From contig CP134492.1 in assembly GCA_031761875.1 (NCBI GenBank), forward strand, positions 4,278,001 to 4,342,000: a stretch of DNA of 64,000 nucleotides, in the 5' to 3' direction. Positions 45,372 through 54,175 of this stretch are shown piece by piece (the stretch's first letter is position 1; each line of letters opens with the position of its first letter). This DNA comes from Bacillaceae bacterium IKA-2 (GTDB lineage: Bacteria; Bacillota; Bacilli; Bacillales; Anaerobacillaceae). The notes beneath the pieces were generated by a model, which was given only the letters and a program-made list of their open reading frames with translations, ran no database searches and was not told the origin of the DNA. The position numbers were made by a program, and so were the translations under genes.

Positions 45372-45913
45372 TATGATAAGAAGTCATCGTCATCAGTAGT
45401 TGTAAAATCATCCTCTGCTCTACTGCGACCACTTAATGGCTCACCTTCTGATAGTTTCTGTAGGTTTTGAAGTCCACAAGCTATACCCTTATTGCCATTT
45501 TGATTGAAGGCATAGAAGGTAATACTTGCTCTACCGTAGCAACCACTATAGAGCTCGTTTTGATCTAGGATTGGCTTGACCTTGTTATCAACCACCTGTG
45601 GTCTATCCTTGGAGTTCGCATTAACAAAGTAGCAATTTTTGTAGGCCTCATCGTCTGCTCTATCAACATCACCATCACGAAGTGGAAGCTTTAAACTTGC
45701 CGGAATTTTACCACCAAACTTACCCTTACCATCCTGTTTTGCTTGCTCGATTGCAGCTTTGATTTCGGCAATTGTTTTAGTGTCTGACTTTGGAATGATA
45801 AGAGATACGCTGTACTTTTCATCTCCACCATTAATTGATTTAGGTTCCCATATGTTCGCATAACTGAAACGCACCTTGCCTGTAATCACCTTACCGTTTG
45901 TCTTATTTTCCAT
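45371..45913 (-). CDS. DUF2815 ssDNA-binding-like protein
   Basis: This 180-aa protein (VITGKVRFSYANIWEPKSI, FYAFNQNGNKGIACGLQNLQ) is of the DUF2815 family, whose OB-like fold suggests single-stranded DNA binding. The acidic, disordered C-terminus (RAEDDFTTTDDDDFLS) is SSB-like and may dock partner proteins. The ATG at 45913 follows AGGAGGATAT. It is conserved upstream of this type of phage polymerase. Confidence 0.88.
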   Translation of the reverse strand: MENKTNGKVITGKVRFSYANIWEPKSINGGDEKYSVSLIIPKSDTKTIAEIKAAIEQAKQDGKGKFGGKIPASLKLPLRDGDVDRADDEAYKNCYFVNANSKDRPQVVDNKVKPILDQNELYSGCYGRASITFYAFNQNGNKGIACGLQNLQKLSEGEPLSGRSRAEDDFTTTDDDDFLS

Positions 45914-45914
45914 G

Positions 45915-47081
45915 TTAAATATCCTCCTTAAAATCGGCCTCAACCGTATTATTTAATGTGATTGCTTGTCTTTTATCTGAATCTGCCACCATCGTGTATT
46001 TACCTGGGGGTTTAATAATCAGCCCATCAAGCACTCCTGAAAACACCTTTTTTCCTAGTACCTTTTCAAGTGCCGTTATCCCTTTCAGGCTCCTAGCATA
46101 AATCTCATCATCTGAGTACCCCGCTTCAGTGAGTTTTTCAATGACTGCTTTTTCATCACCATAGGTTCTATTGCTTCTGCCCTCAACAATTTTAAAACCT
46201 TCAAATTCCTCACCGTCAATTGCTCTAGCCTCTGCCCATGCCCATACATCTTTACACCAAGCTGAAATTGTATCAGCTTGCGATAATACTTCTGCAATTT
46301 CATCCTTTGTAAGGAGAGATGCTTGTCTAAATTCAAACCTTGCCATTTCCAGGTTTTTCTCTGCCCTAGCTCTACAAGTCGCCTTAGCTCTGCAGAATTT
46401 ACAGGTATACTCGCTAGGGTCAAACTCACCCTCTCCATTCCAAGCAAGCTGTGCTGCAGGCTTTAACACATCTTTTGCCCATGACAAAAGTTCATCTGCT
46501 GATATCTCGTAGGTAGATATGCTATCCATTCGCGGTTGGCAAATCGTCATGCGTACAGTTTGGATATCATACAAACAATCAAATTGGATTAAAGCTCCCA
46601 ACGCATAAAGCTGCATTTGTGGGTTGCATTCTGCAGAAACAGCTACACCTTTGCCTCCCTTTAAATCTACAATTTCAAGTGTGCCATCTGCTACAACAAC
46701 AAGGTCACCAGTGCCAAACCCACCCTCAACATATTTTGAGAAATCTAGTCTTTGCTCAAGTAGTATGATAGGATCTTTACACATCTGTTTGGTTGCCTCA
46801 ATTAACTCAGTTGCAAAAGTCACATAAACTTCTACAGCCTCCTCAATTTCAGAATTATAAAATTGACTGGAGTGTAACTCCTTTAGCTTTTTCTTATAAA
46901 GACCTTCCTTTATTGCTCCAATGTATTTGCTAAGTTTTAGCTCCCCAAGTTCATGCATAAAGGTTCCCTCAGCTGCAAATATGCTTGTAGTGTTTTCAAA
47001 CGATTCCTCAAGTCTTGCACTGGGACTACAATGAATCCACCTATGTGCAGAGCTTGCTGAAAGTAAAGCATGTGCTCCCAT
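45915..47081 (-). CDS. DUF2800 PD-(D/E)XK nuclease (Cas4/AddB-like)
   Basis: This 388-aa protein has a Cas4-like nuclease core: DLVVVADGTLEIVDLKGGKG supplies D...DxK. Cysteines for an iron-sulfur cluster are visible near the N-terminus (WIHCSPSAR) and in YTCKFCRAKATCRARAE. The C-terminal part is helical. It is a standard member of Bacillota phage replication/recombination modules and would process DNA ends. Confidence 0.9.
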   Translation of the reverse strand: MGAHALLSASSAHRWIHCSPSARLEESFENTTSIFAAEGTFMHELGELKLSKYIGAIKEGLYKKKLKELHSSQFYNSEIEEAVEVYVTFATELIEATKQMCKDPIILLEQRLDFSKYVEGGFGTGDLVVVADGTLEIVDLKGGKGVAVSAECNPQMQLYALGALIQFDCLYDIQTVRMTICQPRMDSISTYEISADELLSWAKDVLKPAAQLAWNGEGEFDPSEYTCKFCRAKATCRARAEKNLEMARFEFRQASLLTKDEIAEVLSQADTISAWCKDVWAWAEARAIDGEEFEGFKIVEGRSNRTYGDEKAVIEKLTEAGYSDDEIYARSLKGITALEKVLGKKVFSGVLDGLIIKPPGKYTMVADSDKRQAITLNNTVEADFKEDI

Positions 47082-47380
47082 TAAAGCACCTGGGCTTCCG
47101 CAAGTAACTGCTCATAGCAAGTTGGGTCAATATCCGTAAGTTTCTTTGCTCCAAATTTAGTGATTAGTGCCTTGACTTCTGGTTGCTTGCCGCCCTGTGA
47201 CTTTTCAGCCAGGACAGCTCGCACCTTTTCAATTGTTATTGGTTCTACCTTTGGTATTTCTACTTGTTTCTCTACTGGAACAGGTTCGTTTGATTGCATA
47301 GCATTAGCTAGGCTTTCAACGCTTGCTGCCAGTGTTCTTAAATCCTCCACTACTTCGAGAGCTAGTTTAATTTTGCTCAT
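47081..47380 (-). CDS. Conserved small phage protein of the replication module
   Basis: This 99-aa protein has an N-terminal helix (KLALEVVEDLRTLAASVESL), a proline/valine-rich linker and a C-terminal rho/SAP-like helical domain (TIEKVRAVLAEKSQGGKQPE, then ALITKFGAKKLTDI). The latter looks suited to nucleic-acid or protein contact. It shares its last base with the DUF2800 start. Function unknown. Confidence 0.65.
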   Translation of the reverse strand: MSKIKLALEVVEDLRTLAASVESLANAMQSNEPVPVEKQVEIPKVEPITIEKVRAVLAEKSQGGKQPEVKALITKFGAKKLTDIDPTCYEQLLAEAQVL

Positions 47381-47398
47381 GGTGTTTCCTCCTCTTTA

Positions 47399-48172
47399 TT
47401 AAGCTGCAATTAGTTTATTGATGAAATATACTTGACCTTTGCCAGTAACCTTTGGGGTTTTACTAATAGTTGTGTGACCATCTGAATGAGTGATGACGGT
47501 TTCTTTGATTTCAAACAAATTAAGTTCCATAGACTTTTGTGTTGGCATATTATAATCGCTACCTTTGCGTTTAATTAAGTAACCATTCTCTCTAAGCCAT
47601 CTAAAAAATCTTGTACCACCTATGTCAACGCCATTTTGCTTTATGATTTTCGCACAATCTCCAACAAGAATTGTTGTAGTGGATACCGATACAGCATCCG
47701 CAAAGATCACCTTTGGTTTATCCTCAGCTACTTTGCCTTTTAGTACAGCAACCTTTTCACGCTCCGTTTTTAGTGCCTGCAAGGTTCTGATCATCGTGTC
47801 GGGGTCATTTAGCATCTCTTCCAACTTTTGTGGGGTAGCATAAATTTCAAATCTCCGGATATCTTTCAAAATCTGCTTGACCTGCTTTTTGAACTCCTTT
47901 GCAATAGGTTTACGACTCTGCATCAGAATTTCATATAAGCCATCTTCCGTTAAGAACCACATTTTTCTTCCTTGACCTGACCACGAAATTGTCTCGGTCA
48001 GCTTTTCATTGTCTTCAACCATTGCTACCATCTCATTGACTTTGCTTGGATCATATTCAATCCACTCTGCTACGTCTTTAGCAAGAAACAATGGATTTTC
48101 TACATCCCCATAAATTTTAAAATCTCTACCTAAAACTTCTCTTTGCAGGGTCACCTGTAGTTCATTACTCAT
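47399..48172 (-). CDS. Phage antirepressor (BRO-N plus KilAC)
   Basis: This 257-aa protein has an N-terminal BRO domain (MSNELQVTLQREVLGRDFKI, VENPLFLAKDVAEWIEYDPS). A central coiled coil and a C-terminal KilAC DNA-binding domain (LVGDCAKIIKQNGVDIGGTR, FFRWLRENGYLIKRKGSDYN) follow. Antirepressors of this kind counter CI-type repressors and promote lytic growth. The ATG at 48172 has AGGAGGTTTT upstream. It overlaps the disrupted DUF4406-like gene. Confidence 0.92.
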   Translation of the reverse strand: MSNELQVTLQREVLGRDFKIYGDVENPLFLAKDVAEWIEYDPSKVNEMVAMVEDNEKLTETISWSGQGRKMWFLTEDGLYEILMQSRKPIAKEFKKQVKQILKDIRRFEIYATPQKLEEMLNDPDTMIRTLQALKTEREKVAVLKGKVAEDKPKVIFADAVSVSTTTILVGDCAKIIKQNGVDIGGTRFFRWLRENGYLIKRKGSDYNMPTQKSMELNLFEIKETVITHSDGHTTISKTPKVTGKGQVYFINKLIAA

Positions 48173-48497
48173 CTTTGAAAACCTCCTGACATTTGTCATT
48201 AAAATATTTGATTGGGATTTTTAATTGCTGTGCTGCATTAATTTCTTTTACCATTCCTTCGCTGACCCTATCTCCAAAGCACCATAGTTCATCTACTCTT
48301 TTCATAAGTTCCAAGCCAAGTGCTATTCCGGCTTCTCGTTCCTCTGGAATATCCTCCTGTAGAAACTGAGTGTTATGTAGATGTGGAGCATACGGGACAG
48401 CACCTTTTGTATAAGCAAATCTGCAATACCTCTTAGTCCTGATTGTGTTAAGTTCTATGTCTCCTCAATAAGGGGAACAGATAAAAACTAATCTCAT
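48165..48497 (-). pseudogene. DUF4406-like gene interrupted by an in-frame TGA
   Basis: From ATG 48497 (ATGA overlap with the upstream HTH gene) the frame reads MRLVFICSPY, then TGA (48467-48465), then GDIELNTIRTKRYCRFAYTK and a full domain to TAA at 48165. The SPYxGD motif of DUF4406/nucleoside deoxyribosyltransferase-like proteins requires a residue exactly at the stop (usually R or K; CGA or AGA to TGA is one change). The rest is well conserved (AVPYAPHLHNTQFL, ELMKRVDELWCFGD). No alternative start follows the stop. It is a recent nonsense mutation, a recoded stop or a sequencing error. Confidence 0.75.
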
Positions 48498-48709
48498 AAT
48501 GCCACCTGCCTTTCCACTGTTAGGCTTGCAACTGTTTCATCTGGAAATAGACGGAGTAGTCCAACAAGTGTTTTTCTTCCCACACCCCTTCTACCACTAA
48601 GAGCATTGGAGAGTGAACCTCTACTAACTCCAATTTGATAAGCCATCTGGTTCTGCGAGAGGTTGCATTCATCGATTAACTTTTTCACTACTTCTGTCTT
48701 TAATCGCAT
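48494..48709 (-). CDS. XRE-type helix-turn-helix protein (Cro-like early regulator)
   Basis: This 71-aa protein is a single helix-turn-helix (CNLSQNQMAYQIGVSRGSLS, NALSGRRGVGRKTLVGLL). It sits early in the leftward operon and probably acts as a Cro-like switch protein. It overlaps the start of the DUF4406-like frame by ATGA. Confidence 0.8.
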   Translation of the reverse strand: MRLKTEVVKKLIDECNLSQNQMAYQIGVSRGSLSNALSGRRGVGRKTLVGLLRLFPDETVASLTVERQVAL

Positions 48710-48711
48710 GA

Positions 48712-48894
48712 TTATTCCTCTCCCTTACTAGCTCCAACAAGAGCTGCTTCCACTGGAATCAAGCTAAGTAATTCTTCAAGTTTTTTATGAGGGGACTTTT
48801 TCTTTTTGGCCACCTTGTCCACCTCAGGCTCTTTCTCCGTAAGCACTACATTTGCAGGTTTCTCACTGGTGATTGTAATTCTGATGGTTTGCAT
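48712..48894 (-). CDS. 60-aa early phage protein, function unknown
   Basis: The protein starts with a beta strand (MQTIRITITSEKPANVVLT) followed by a lysine-rich linker (KVAKKKKSPHKK) and a helix (LEELLSLIPVEAAL). AAGGAGGCG precedes the ATG. It is two bases upstream of the helix-turn-helix gene, so co-translated. No family recognised. Confidence 0.55.
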   Translation of the reverse strand: MQTIRITITSEKPANVVLTEKEPEVDKVAKKKKSPHKKLEELLSLIPVEAALVGASKGEE

Positions 48895-48977
48895 TTTTTT
48901 CGCCTCCTTCTGGCTTAAATAATTGAGGCTGTAAAAGTGCCTCTATATATAAGCCAGGAGAAAAGACATTCACAACC

Positions 48978-49376
48978 CTAATCCAAAAAGTTTTTTAAAT
49001 TTTTATAAATAACTTTTAACTGCTTACTTATTGCCTGCTGCGAAACACCCATTTCACGTGCTACTTCTGTCTCTGATAGTCCTTGATAAAATATCTTTTT
49101 CACAAGTTCCTGTTGATGTGGCTTAAGCTTGGAAATAGCATTGTTAAGGTTTTTCTTGTCGGCATTCCATTCAGCCATCGTCTCGATATCAATGGACTTG
49201 TCCACTAATACTTCTTGCTTGTCATTGTCATCGCTATAGCTTTCATGTCTGCGAGTCTCTCTGCGGTTACCGTTGTATTCATTTTTTTCTAGTTCAATAA
49301 CAACCTCACCTAAAGCTTCCTCGATCTCAATCTCAATAATTTCTCCTGTTGCAAATTCGTATGTAATTTTCATCAT
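48978..49376 (-). CDS. Sigma-70 region 4-like phage regulator
   Basis: This 132-aa protein has an acidic N-terminal half and a C-terminal region-4 helix-turn-helix (SKLKPHQQELVKKIFYQGLS, ETEVAREMGVSQQAISKQL). It is the first gene of the early leftward operon, after the terminator at 49493 and a palindromic operator-like site at 49434. It may act as an anti-/co-sigma or activator of early transcription. Confidence 0.7.
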   Translation of the reverse strand: MMKITYEFATGEIIEIEIEEALGEVVIELEKNEYNGNRRETRRHESYSDDNDKQEVLVDKSIDIETMAEWNADKKNLNNAISKLKPHQQELVKKIFYQGLSETEVAREMGVSQQAISKQLKVIYKNLKNFLD

Positions 49377-49433
49377 TAATCACTCCTTTGATTTTTTTTA
49401 ATAACTGCTAATACTCAAATGTTTAAAAGCACG

Positions 49434-49452
49434 TGCATCAGTTTTTGATGCA
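49434..49452 (-). promoter_or_regulatory. Palindromic operator-like site before the early operon
   Basis: TGCATCA-GTTTT-TGATGCA is a perfect 7-bp inverted repeat with a five-base spacer. It lies between the terminator and the first early gene. A natural candidate for the phage repressor or Cro-like protein. A clear -35/-10 pair could not be assigned. Confidence 0.5.
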
Positions 49453-49492
49453 TGTATGTTGATAAGGGAAATTCTGGTAGGTAAAAAAGAAT

Positions 49493-49543
49493 AAAAAAAT
49501 AGCCTGATAATCACCAATTTCTTGGTAATCATCAGGCTATTTG
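49493..49543 (-). terminator. Strong terminator dividing the lysogeny and early modules
   Basis: TAGCCTGATRATTACC-type arms form a stem of about 18 bp around AAGAAATT-like loop bases. On the minus strand a run of seven T follows. It blocks read-through from the restriction, repressor and peptidase genes into the early lytic operon. Confidence 0.85.
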
Positions 49544-49578
49544 GTAGCTCATATTTCAGGCTCCGTTGCACAGAATGA

Positions 49579-49728
49579 CTAAACTATTTTTATATTCAAT
49601 TCTTTGTTTCGCTCAATTTTCACTACATTTCTACAATGCATGCATTTGATTTTAACTGCTGTCTTCCCTTGACACTCAAGGTCAAATATCCGTTTCCCAC
49701 ATATAGGACATTTAATAACTTCTTCCAT
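49579..49728 (-). CDS. 49-aa Com-like zinc-ribbon protein
   Basis: This small gene encodes MEEVIKCPICGKRIFDLECQ, then CMHCRNVVKI, with four zinc cysteines. AAAGGAGATG precedes the ATG. Similar single zinc ribbons (Com-like) occur in many Bacillota phages and may bind RNA or DNA. It is last in the lysogeny-side transcript, just before the terminator. Confidence 0.65.
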   Translation of the reverse strand: MEEVIKCPICGKRIFDLECQGKTAVKIKCMHCRNVVKIERNKELNIKIV

Positions 49729-49847
49729 AGGCATCTCCTTTCTTCTTGCGTAATCAGTTACGCTGTTTAGCGAACATAGGGGTAAAAGTAAAGGGAATAA
49801 AAGAATTTTCTCTGATTCCCTACTGAATATAGCTCATATAAAATTTG

Positions 49848-50549
49848 CTAATGAATTAGTCCAAGTTGCGTTAGCCTTATTTTCAGTGCTTCATTAGATA
49901 CATTAAACACTCCTGCCATTTCACAGATTAATTGCCCTGATATATAGACAGGAAAACCAATTTCTGTAGAATTCATATTTAACAGAGCTAATAATAATGT
50001 TTTAGTTGCAGCGGCAGGCATAATCAGAGCAGCTCCAAGCCTATTGGCCTGACTTTCATGTCGTTCCTTCGGAGTCATTGGTTTCTGATATACAATTGGC
50101 TCTATATCGCGTTTAGCACATTTTACTATAGAACTATTTCCTGTCGTTGATCCCTGATAAAACCTAGAGTGGAGTATTTGATGTGCACACTCATGTATCA
50201 CTGTAAATCGTTCCCTACCTGGAACTTGATTTTCAAGTACATCATTATCGATAATAATCGTCCCTTTAGATACCTCAATAAAATATGCATTTTCTCGATT
50301 ATCATCCCACACCTCTAAATACCCATCATTAAAGCAAGTCAATCCTAGGATCGATTTATCTGAAGATATGTTTTTATAATCAGTACTTAATTTCAAATGG
50401 TACTCAGCAAAGTGATATACATCCATTTCTTTTGCCTCATTTAAAAGGCTGGCATTATACTCCGTTAGTATTTTCATTGCTCTGGATTCTAATTGTTCTC
50501 CTGTATAATTGTGATATAGCATATACTGCATCAACTCCTTTGTAATCAC
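49848..50549 (-). CDS. ImmA/IrrE-type zinc metallopeptidase
   Basis: This 233-aa protein has the HExxH motif in FTVIHECAHQILHSRF and the downstream SQANRLGAALIMP helix. ImmA-type enzymes cleave the phage or ICE repressor encoded beside them, turning on the element after DNA damage. The XRE repressor gene lies 65 bases upstream, the classical pair. Confidence 0.9.
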   Translation of the reverse strand: MITKELMQYMLYHNYTGEQLESRAMKILTEYNASLLNEAKEMDVYHFAEYHLKLSTDYKNISSDKSILGLTCFNDGYLEVWDDNRENAYFIEVSKGTIIIDNDVLENQVPGRERFTVIHECAHQILHSRFYQGSTTGNSSIVKCAKRDIEPIVYQKPMTPKERHESQANRLGAALIMPAAATKTLLLALLNMNSTEIGFPVYISGQLICEMAGVFNVSNEALKIRLTQLGLIH

Positions 50550-50614
50550 ATTAGCGGTTTAGATAACACAAGGGTAAAATATCGCTCTATAGATGGGCAA
50601 TTCGAATATAAATA

Positions 50615-50995
50615 TTATTCTGTTTTTTCATTATCTAGCATTTCAATTACCTTTTCCCATGTCTTATCAGATATATTTGCATCCCTAGCTTTTCGAAGGG
50701 CAACACGAACAATATCCTTTTCCATTATATATTCTGGTAAATCTGAGGATACTGTATTTTCTTTAGCCATTGCAGCAAGATCAAACATTAAATTAAGTTG
50801 ATCTTCAGTGAATTTCAAAATTCTTGCAATCTCAACTAATTTATCTTTACTAGGAGGATAGCGTCTCCCTTTCTCAATATCGCTCATATATGCTGGAGCA
50901 ATGTCCAGTTCACCAGCCAAACCACGCAAGGTAATCCCTTGCTTTTTTCTTTGTTGCTCTACATATTGACCGAATTTTACTTCATCTTCATTCAT
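50615..50995 (-). CDS. XRE-family phage repressor (CI/ImmR-like)
   Basis: This 126-aa protein has an N-terminal helix-turn-helix (GITLRGLAGELDIAPAYMSD, IEKGRRYPP) and a helical C-terminal half. It is the size and layout of ImmR repressors paired with ImmA peptidases. The ATG at 50995 has AAGGTGG upstream; the longer frame crosses the promoter. A consensus SigA promoter lies 50-80 bases upstream. It would keep the early operon silent. Confidence 0.88.
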   Translation of the reverse strand: MNEDEVKFGQYVEQQRKKQGITLRGLAGELDIAPAYMSDIEKGRRYPPSKDKLVEIARILKFTEDQLNLMFDLAAMAKENTVSSDLPEYIMEKDIVRVALRKARDANISDKTWEKVIEMLDNEKTE

Positions 50996-51044
50996 GAATA
51001 ACACCACCTTTCGTATGTAAGCGTGTTCGCTGATTTCTAACATA

Positions 51045-51073
51045 AGTATACTGCGCTTTAAATCTGTTGTCAA
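51045..51073 (-). promoter_or_regulatory. SigA promoter of the repressor gene
   Basis: On the minus strand a perfect TTGACA (51068-51073) lies 17 bases from TATACT (51045-51050). An AGCG-AACA-CGCT palindrome (about 51020-51031) lies just downstream and may be an autoregulatory site. Confidence 0.8.
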
Positions 51074-51075
51074 GC

Positions 51076-51173
51076 ATTAAAATAAATAAATAAATAAATC
51101 ACCATTTGATTAAAATAAATAAATCACCATTTGCTTTCCCACGTTAAGCGAGAACGGCAAACGGTGATTTATT
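51076..51173 (-). repeat. Direct 25-bp repeats and hsdR terminator
   Basis: ATTAAAATAAATAAATCACC plus ATTTG occurs at 51109-51133, and again at 51076-51108 with an 8-bp (AAATAAAT) expansion. The right copy (51118-51134) also pairs with GCAAACGGTGATTTATT (51157-51173) to form a 17-bp hairpin followed by T-rich DNA on the minus strand. This probably ends the hsdR transcript. Repeat expansion suggests slippage. Confidence 0.65.
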
Positions 51174-51181
51174 GTATAACC

Positions 51182-54175
51182 TTACATTGATGCTAAACGC
51201 TCATGAACCATAGGGAGCAGCACGTTGTTTACGTCTTTTCTGAACTCCTCATCTTCAAGGAATTTTTCACAAAACTCTTGATTTTGGCTCATCCGGCTTA
51301 TAACGATATCCATGATGCTATTATTATAAACAATCTCAAACAAATCAAGTGGATTCTTTGCTCGTAGAACCAAGTCTTTATTGTTGGCCATATCTTGAAT
51401 AAACTGCTCAAGAACTTTATCCATTTCAGTAAAGTTTGTACCAAGCTTTTCATTTAATTTTGCGATGATTTTGGATAGTGTCTCATTATCATCCTCTACG
51501 GGAAGTCCTGCACCATGCTGCCCACCATATAATACGCCATCCTCTTTTACCAAATCAATTTTACCTTCATATACCTTTTGTAGTCGGTAATATTGGAGGA
51601 CCACATCGTTATCAAGCGAAGGTGTCTTTTCTCCCCCCTTAGGCAATTTTCTTGATAAACACTTAGCATAAGCATTAAATTTATGTAGGTTCTCATCACC
51701 TAGGCTAATAATATGAGTTAAAAAAGCATATAAGCGTACAAATTTTTGCAATGCACTTTTAAAATCTGATTTTTCTTGTTCTTCGGTGAGAGCATTAAAC
51801 CTATCCACTGCTGGGTCAATAAATGCGTTTAGTACACCCAAATCAATGTTATCCTGTTTTTTACTTTCTTTGAAGAAAACTTTAGCAAAATTCTCTATTT
51901 CTGTATTGTTATATACCATAAAGGTATCAAGTACATTTTTGATATCATATACAAGGTTTGGATCTGTAACATCATCTATCCCTGATTTTTCATAATATGG
52001 TTGGAAAGCTTTTAATATATCATCCTTATTATTGACAAAATCAAGAACAAAGGTACCATCCTTACCTTTACACATACGGTTTAATCTAGATAATGTTTGA
52101 ACAGCCTTGACACCTGATAGCTTCTTGTCTACATACATAGTATGCAATAATGGCTGGTCAAACCCTGTTTGATACTTCTCTGCAACAAGCAGCACCTGGT
52201 ACTCGCCGCTATCGAACTTTTCTGGTAACTCTGTTTCTGAAAACTTGTTTAATCCTGCTTCAGTATATTCCTGGTTGCCATCCTTAACAGTTCCAGAGAA
52301 TGCAACAAGCACTCCTAAATCCTTGTAGCCCTTCTTGTTAATGTACTTCTTAAATTCGAAGTAGTAACGAACAGCATGTAAACGAGAGCCTGTAACCAGC
52401 ATTGCCTTGGCTCTTCCACCAATCCTGTGGCGAGTTACACTTCTGAAATGCTCAACAATGATCTCTGTCTTTTGAGCTAGGTTATGATGATGCAAGCTTA
52501 AAAATTTCCCAAGTGCTTTATTGGCCTTGCTCACTGGATATTGGGGATCATCAATAATCTTCTTGCCTATTTGAAAATAGGTTTCATAGGTCGTGTAATT
52601 GGCAAGCACATCGAGAATAAACCCTTCTTCAATAGCTTGTCTCATGCTATATAAATGAAAAGCTTCTGGCAATCCCTTCGAATTCTTGACACCAAACATC
52701 TCCAGTGTCTTTGGCTTTGGTGTAGCAGTGAAGGCAAAGAATGATAAATTCTTTTGTATGCCATGTGATGCCATTTCGTTTGCGATTTCATCTTCTATAT
52801 CAGATGCTTTGCTTTCTGCCTTTTCCTCTTCCACCGCATATTGATGAAGCTTCTCCTCAATGGCATCTTCACCTTTGGACGTAATATCCGCAAGAGCCAT
52901 TTTAAGTTTTTCACTAGCTTCTCCAGACTGTGATGAATGAGCCTCATCAACTATAATGGCAAATCGCTTTCCTGAAGTATTAGCAGCTTTTCTAAGATCA
53001 ACAAATGGGAACTTTTGTAGTGTACATATAATAATCTTTATATTATTTTTTAACGCTTCAGTCAATTGAGAAGAGTTTTTATCAATCTTTTGAACAACAC
53101 CTGGTGTATGTTCAAATTGGTAGATTGTCTTTTGTAGTTGATCATCAAGCACACGTCTATCAGTGATAACAATAATACTGTTAAATATAACGGTATTATT
53201 CACGTCATGTAAACTTGCAAGGTGATGGGCAAGCCATGCAATAGAATTGCTCTTTCCTGATCCTGCAGAATGCTGTATTAGATAGTTTTTTCCACTACCA
53301 TTTTCCTCGGCATCGGTAATTAGCTTTCTAACCACATCTAGCTGATGATACCTAGGGAATAAGAGTGTTTCTTTTTTCTTACCTGTTTCTTTGTCGGGTT
53401 TTACTTCCAGATGTATAAATCGCTCTAATATATCCATCAAGCTATCTTTGGTTAAAACTTCTTCCCATAGATACGATGTGCGATAACCTCTTGAATTGGC
53501 TGGATTACCTGCACCCTTGTTATTACCTTTATTAAAAGGTAGAAATTGAGTATCCTGACCAGATAGCTTTGTCGCCATATACACTTGTTCACTGTCCACT
53601 GCAAAATGTACCAATGCACGTTTTTTAAAAGACAACAGCAAGTCCTTAGGGCTGCGATCATTCTTATATTGATAAATTGCATTTTGAAATGTTTGCCCTG
53701 TGAGTGGATTCTTAAGCTCAATAGTGATAATTGGCAGACCGTTTAAAAATATAACCGTATCAATAGAATTTTCACAGGCTAGGCTATATTTTACCTGTCT
53801 GGTTACCTTAAGTTCATTTTGCTCATAGCGTGCGACTGTTGTTTTGTTCATTGCACTTGCTGGTTTAAAGTAACAAAGGTCGATATTTATTCCTACGCCC
53901 TTAATACCATGACGTAATACATCAAGCATTCCACGATTTTTTAACTCATCGTTTAATCGAGAAAGCAATGCCTCCTCGGCTTTAACTGTATGTTTCTTGA
54001 CAATATTATCCCATTCTCTTGGTTGTGTTCTCTTAACAAAAGCTATTACTGCTTTTGTATCCATAGCTAGCGTGCGGTCAAAATCAGCAGGGTTACCACT
54101 GGCATAACTCCCATTTTGGATAAGATTATATTCCAGTTCATTTTCAAACGTTCTTTCATTAGTACTTATTGCCAT
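51182..54175 (-). CDS. hsdR: Type I restriction enzyme R subunit (HsdR)
   Basis: This 997-aa protein has an N-terminal nuclease core (LPIITIELKNPLTGQTF, the ExK of PD-ExK), helicase Walker A (LIQHSAGSGKSNSIAWLAHH), DEAH box (AIIVDEAHSSQSGEASEK) and later motifs (FAFTATPKP, LLVAEKYQTGFDQP). It cuts DNA after translocation when both strands of the target are unmethylated. The gene is intact and of normal length. It overlaps hsdS by one base, so the three subunits are co-expressed. Confidence 0.96.
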   Translation of the reverse strand: MAISTNERTFENELEYNLIQNGSYASGNPADFDRTLAMDTKAVIAFVKRTQPREWDNIVKKHTVKAEEALLSRLNDELKNRGMLDVLRHGIKGVGINIDLCYFKPASAMNKTTVARYEQNELKVTRQVKYSLACENSIDTVIFLNGLPIITIELKNPLTGQTFQNAIYQYKNDRSPKDLLLSFKKRALVHFAVDSEQVYMATKLSGQDTQFLPFNKGNNKGAGNPANSRGYRTSYLWEEVLTKDSLMDILERFIHLEVKPDKETGKKKETLLFPRYHQLDVVRKLITDAEENGSGKNYLIQHSAGSGKSNSIAWLAHHLASLHDVNNTVIFNSIIVITDRRVLDDQLQKTIYQFEHTPGVVQKIDKNSSQLTEALKNNIKIIICTLQKFPFVDLRKAANTSGKRFAIIVDEAHSSQSGEASEKLKMALADITSKGEDAIEEKLHQYAVEEEKAESKASDIEDEIANEMASHGIQKNLSFFAFTATPKPKTLEMFGVKNSKGLPEAFHLYSMRQAIEEGFILDVLANYTTYETYFQIGKKIIDDPQYPVSKANKALGKFLSLHHHNLAQKTEIIVEHFRSVTRHRIGGRAKAMLVTGSRLHAVRYYFEFKKYINKKGYKDLGVLVAFSGTVKDGNQEYTEAGLNKFSETELPEKFDSGEYQVLLVAEKYQTGFDQPLLHTMYVDKKLSGVKAVQTLSRLNRMCKGKDGTFVLDFVNNKDDILKAFQPYYEKSGIDDVTDPNLVYDIKNVLDTFMVYNNTEIENFAKVFFKESKKQDNIDLGVLNAFIDPAVDRFNALTEEQEKSDFKSALQKFVRLYAFLTHIISLGDENLHKFNAYAKCLSRKLPKGGEKTPSLDNDVVLQYYRLQKVYEGKIDLVKEDGVLYGGQHGAGLPVEDDNETLSKIIAKLNEKLGTNFTEMDKVLEQFIQDMANNKDLVLRAKNPLDLFEIVYNNSIMDIVISRMSQNQEFCEKFLEDEEFRKDVNNVLLPMVHERLASM

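Noticed and set aside
51018-51158. Possible LexA (SOS) box near the repressor promoter (CGAAC-containing)
   Set aside because: The match to CGAAC-n4-GTTCG fails on the second half site; an ImmA-type switch does not require it.
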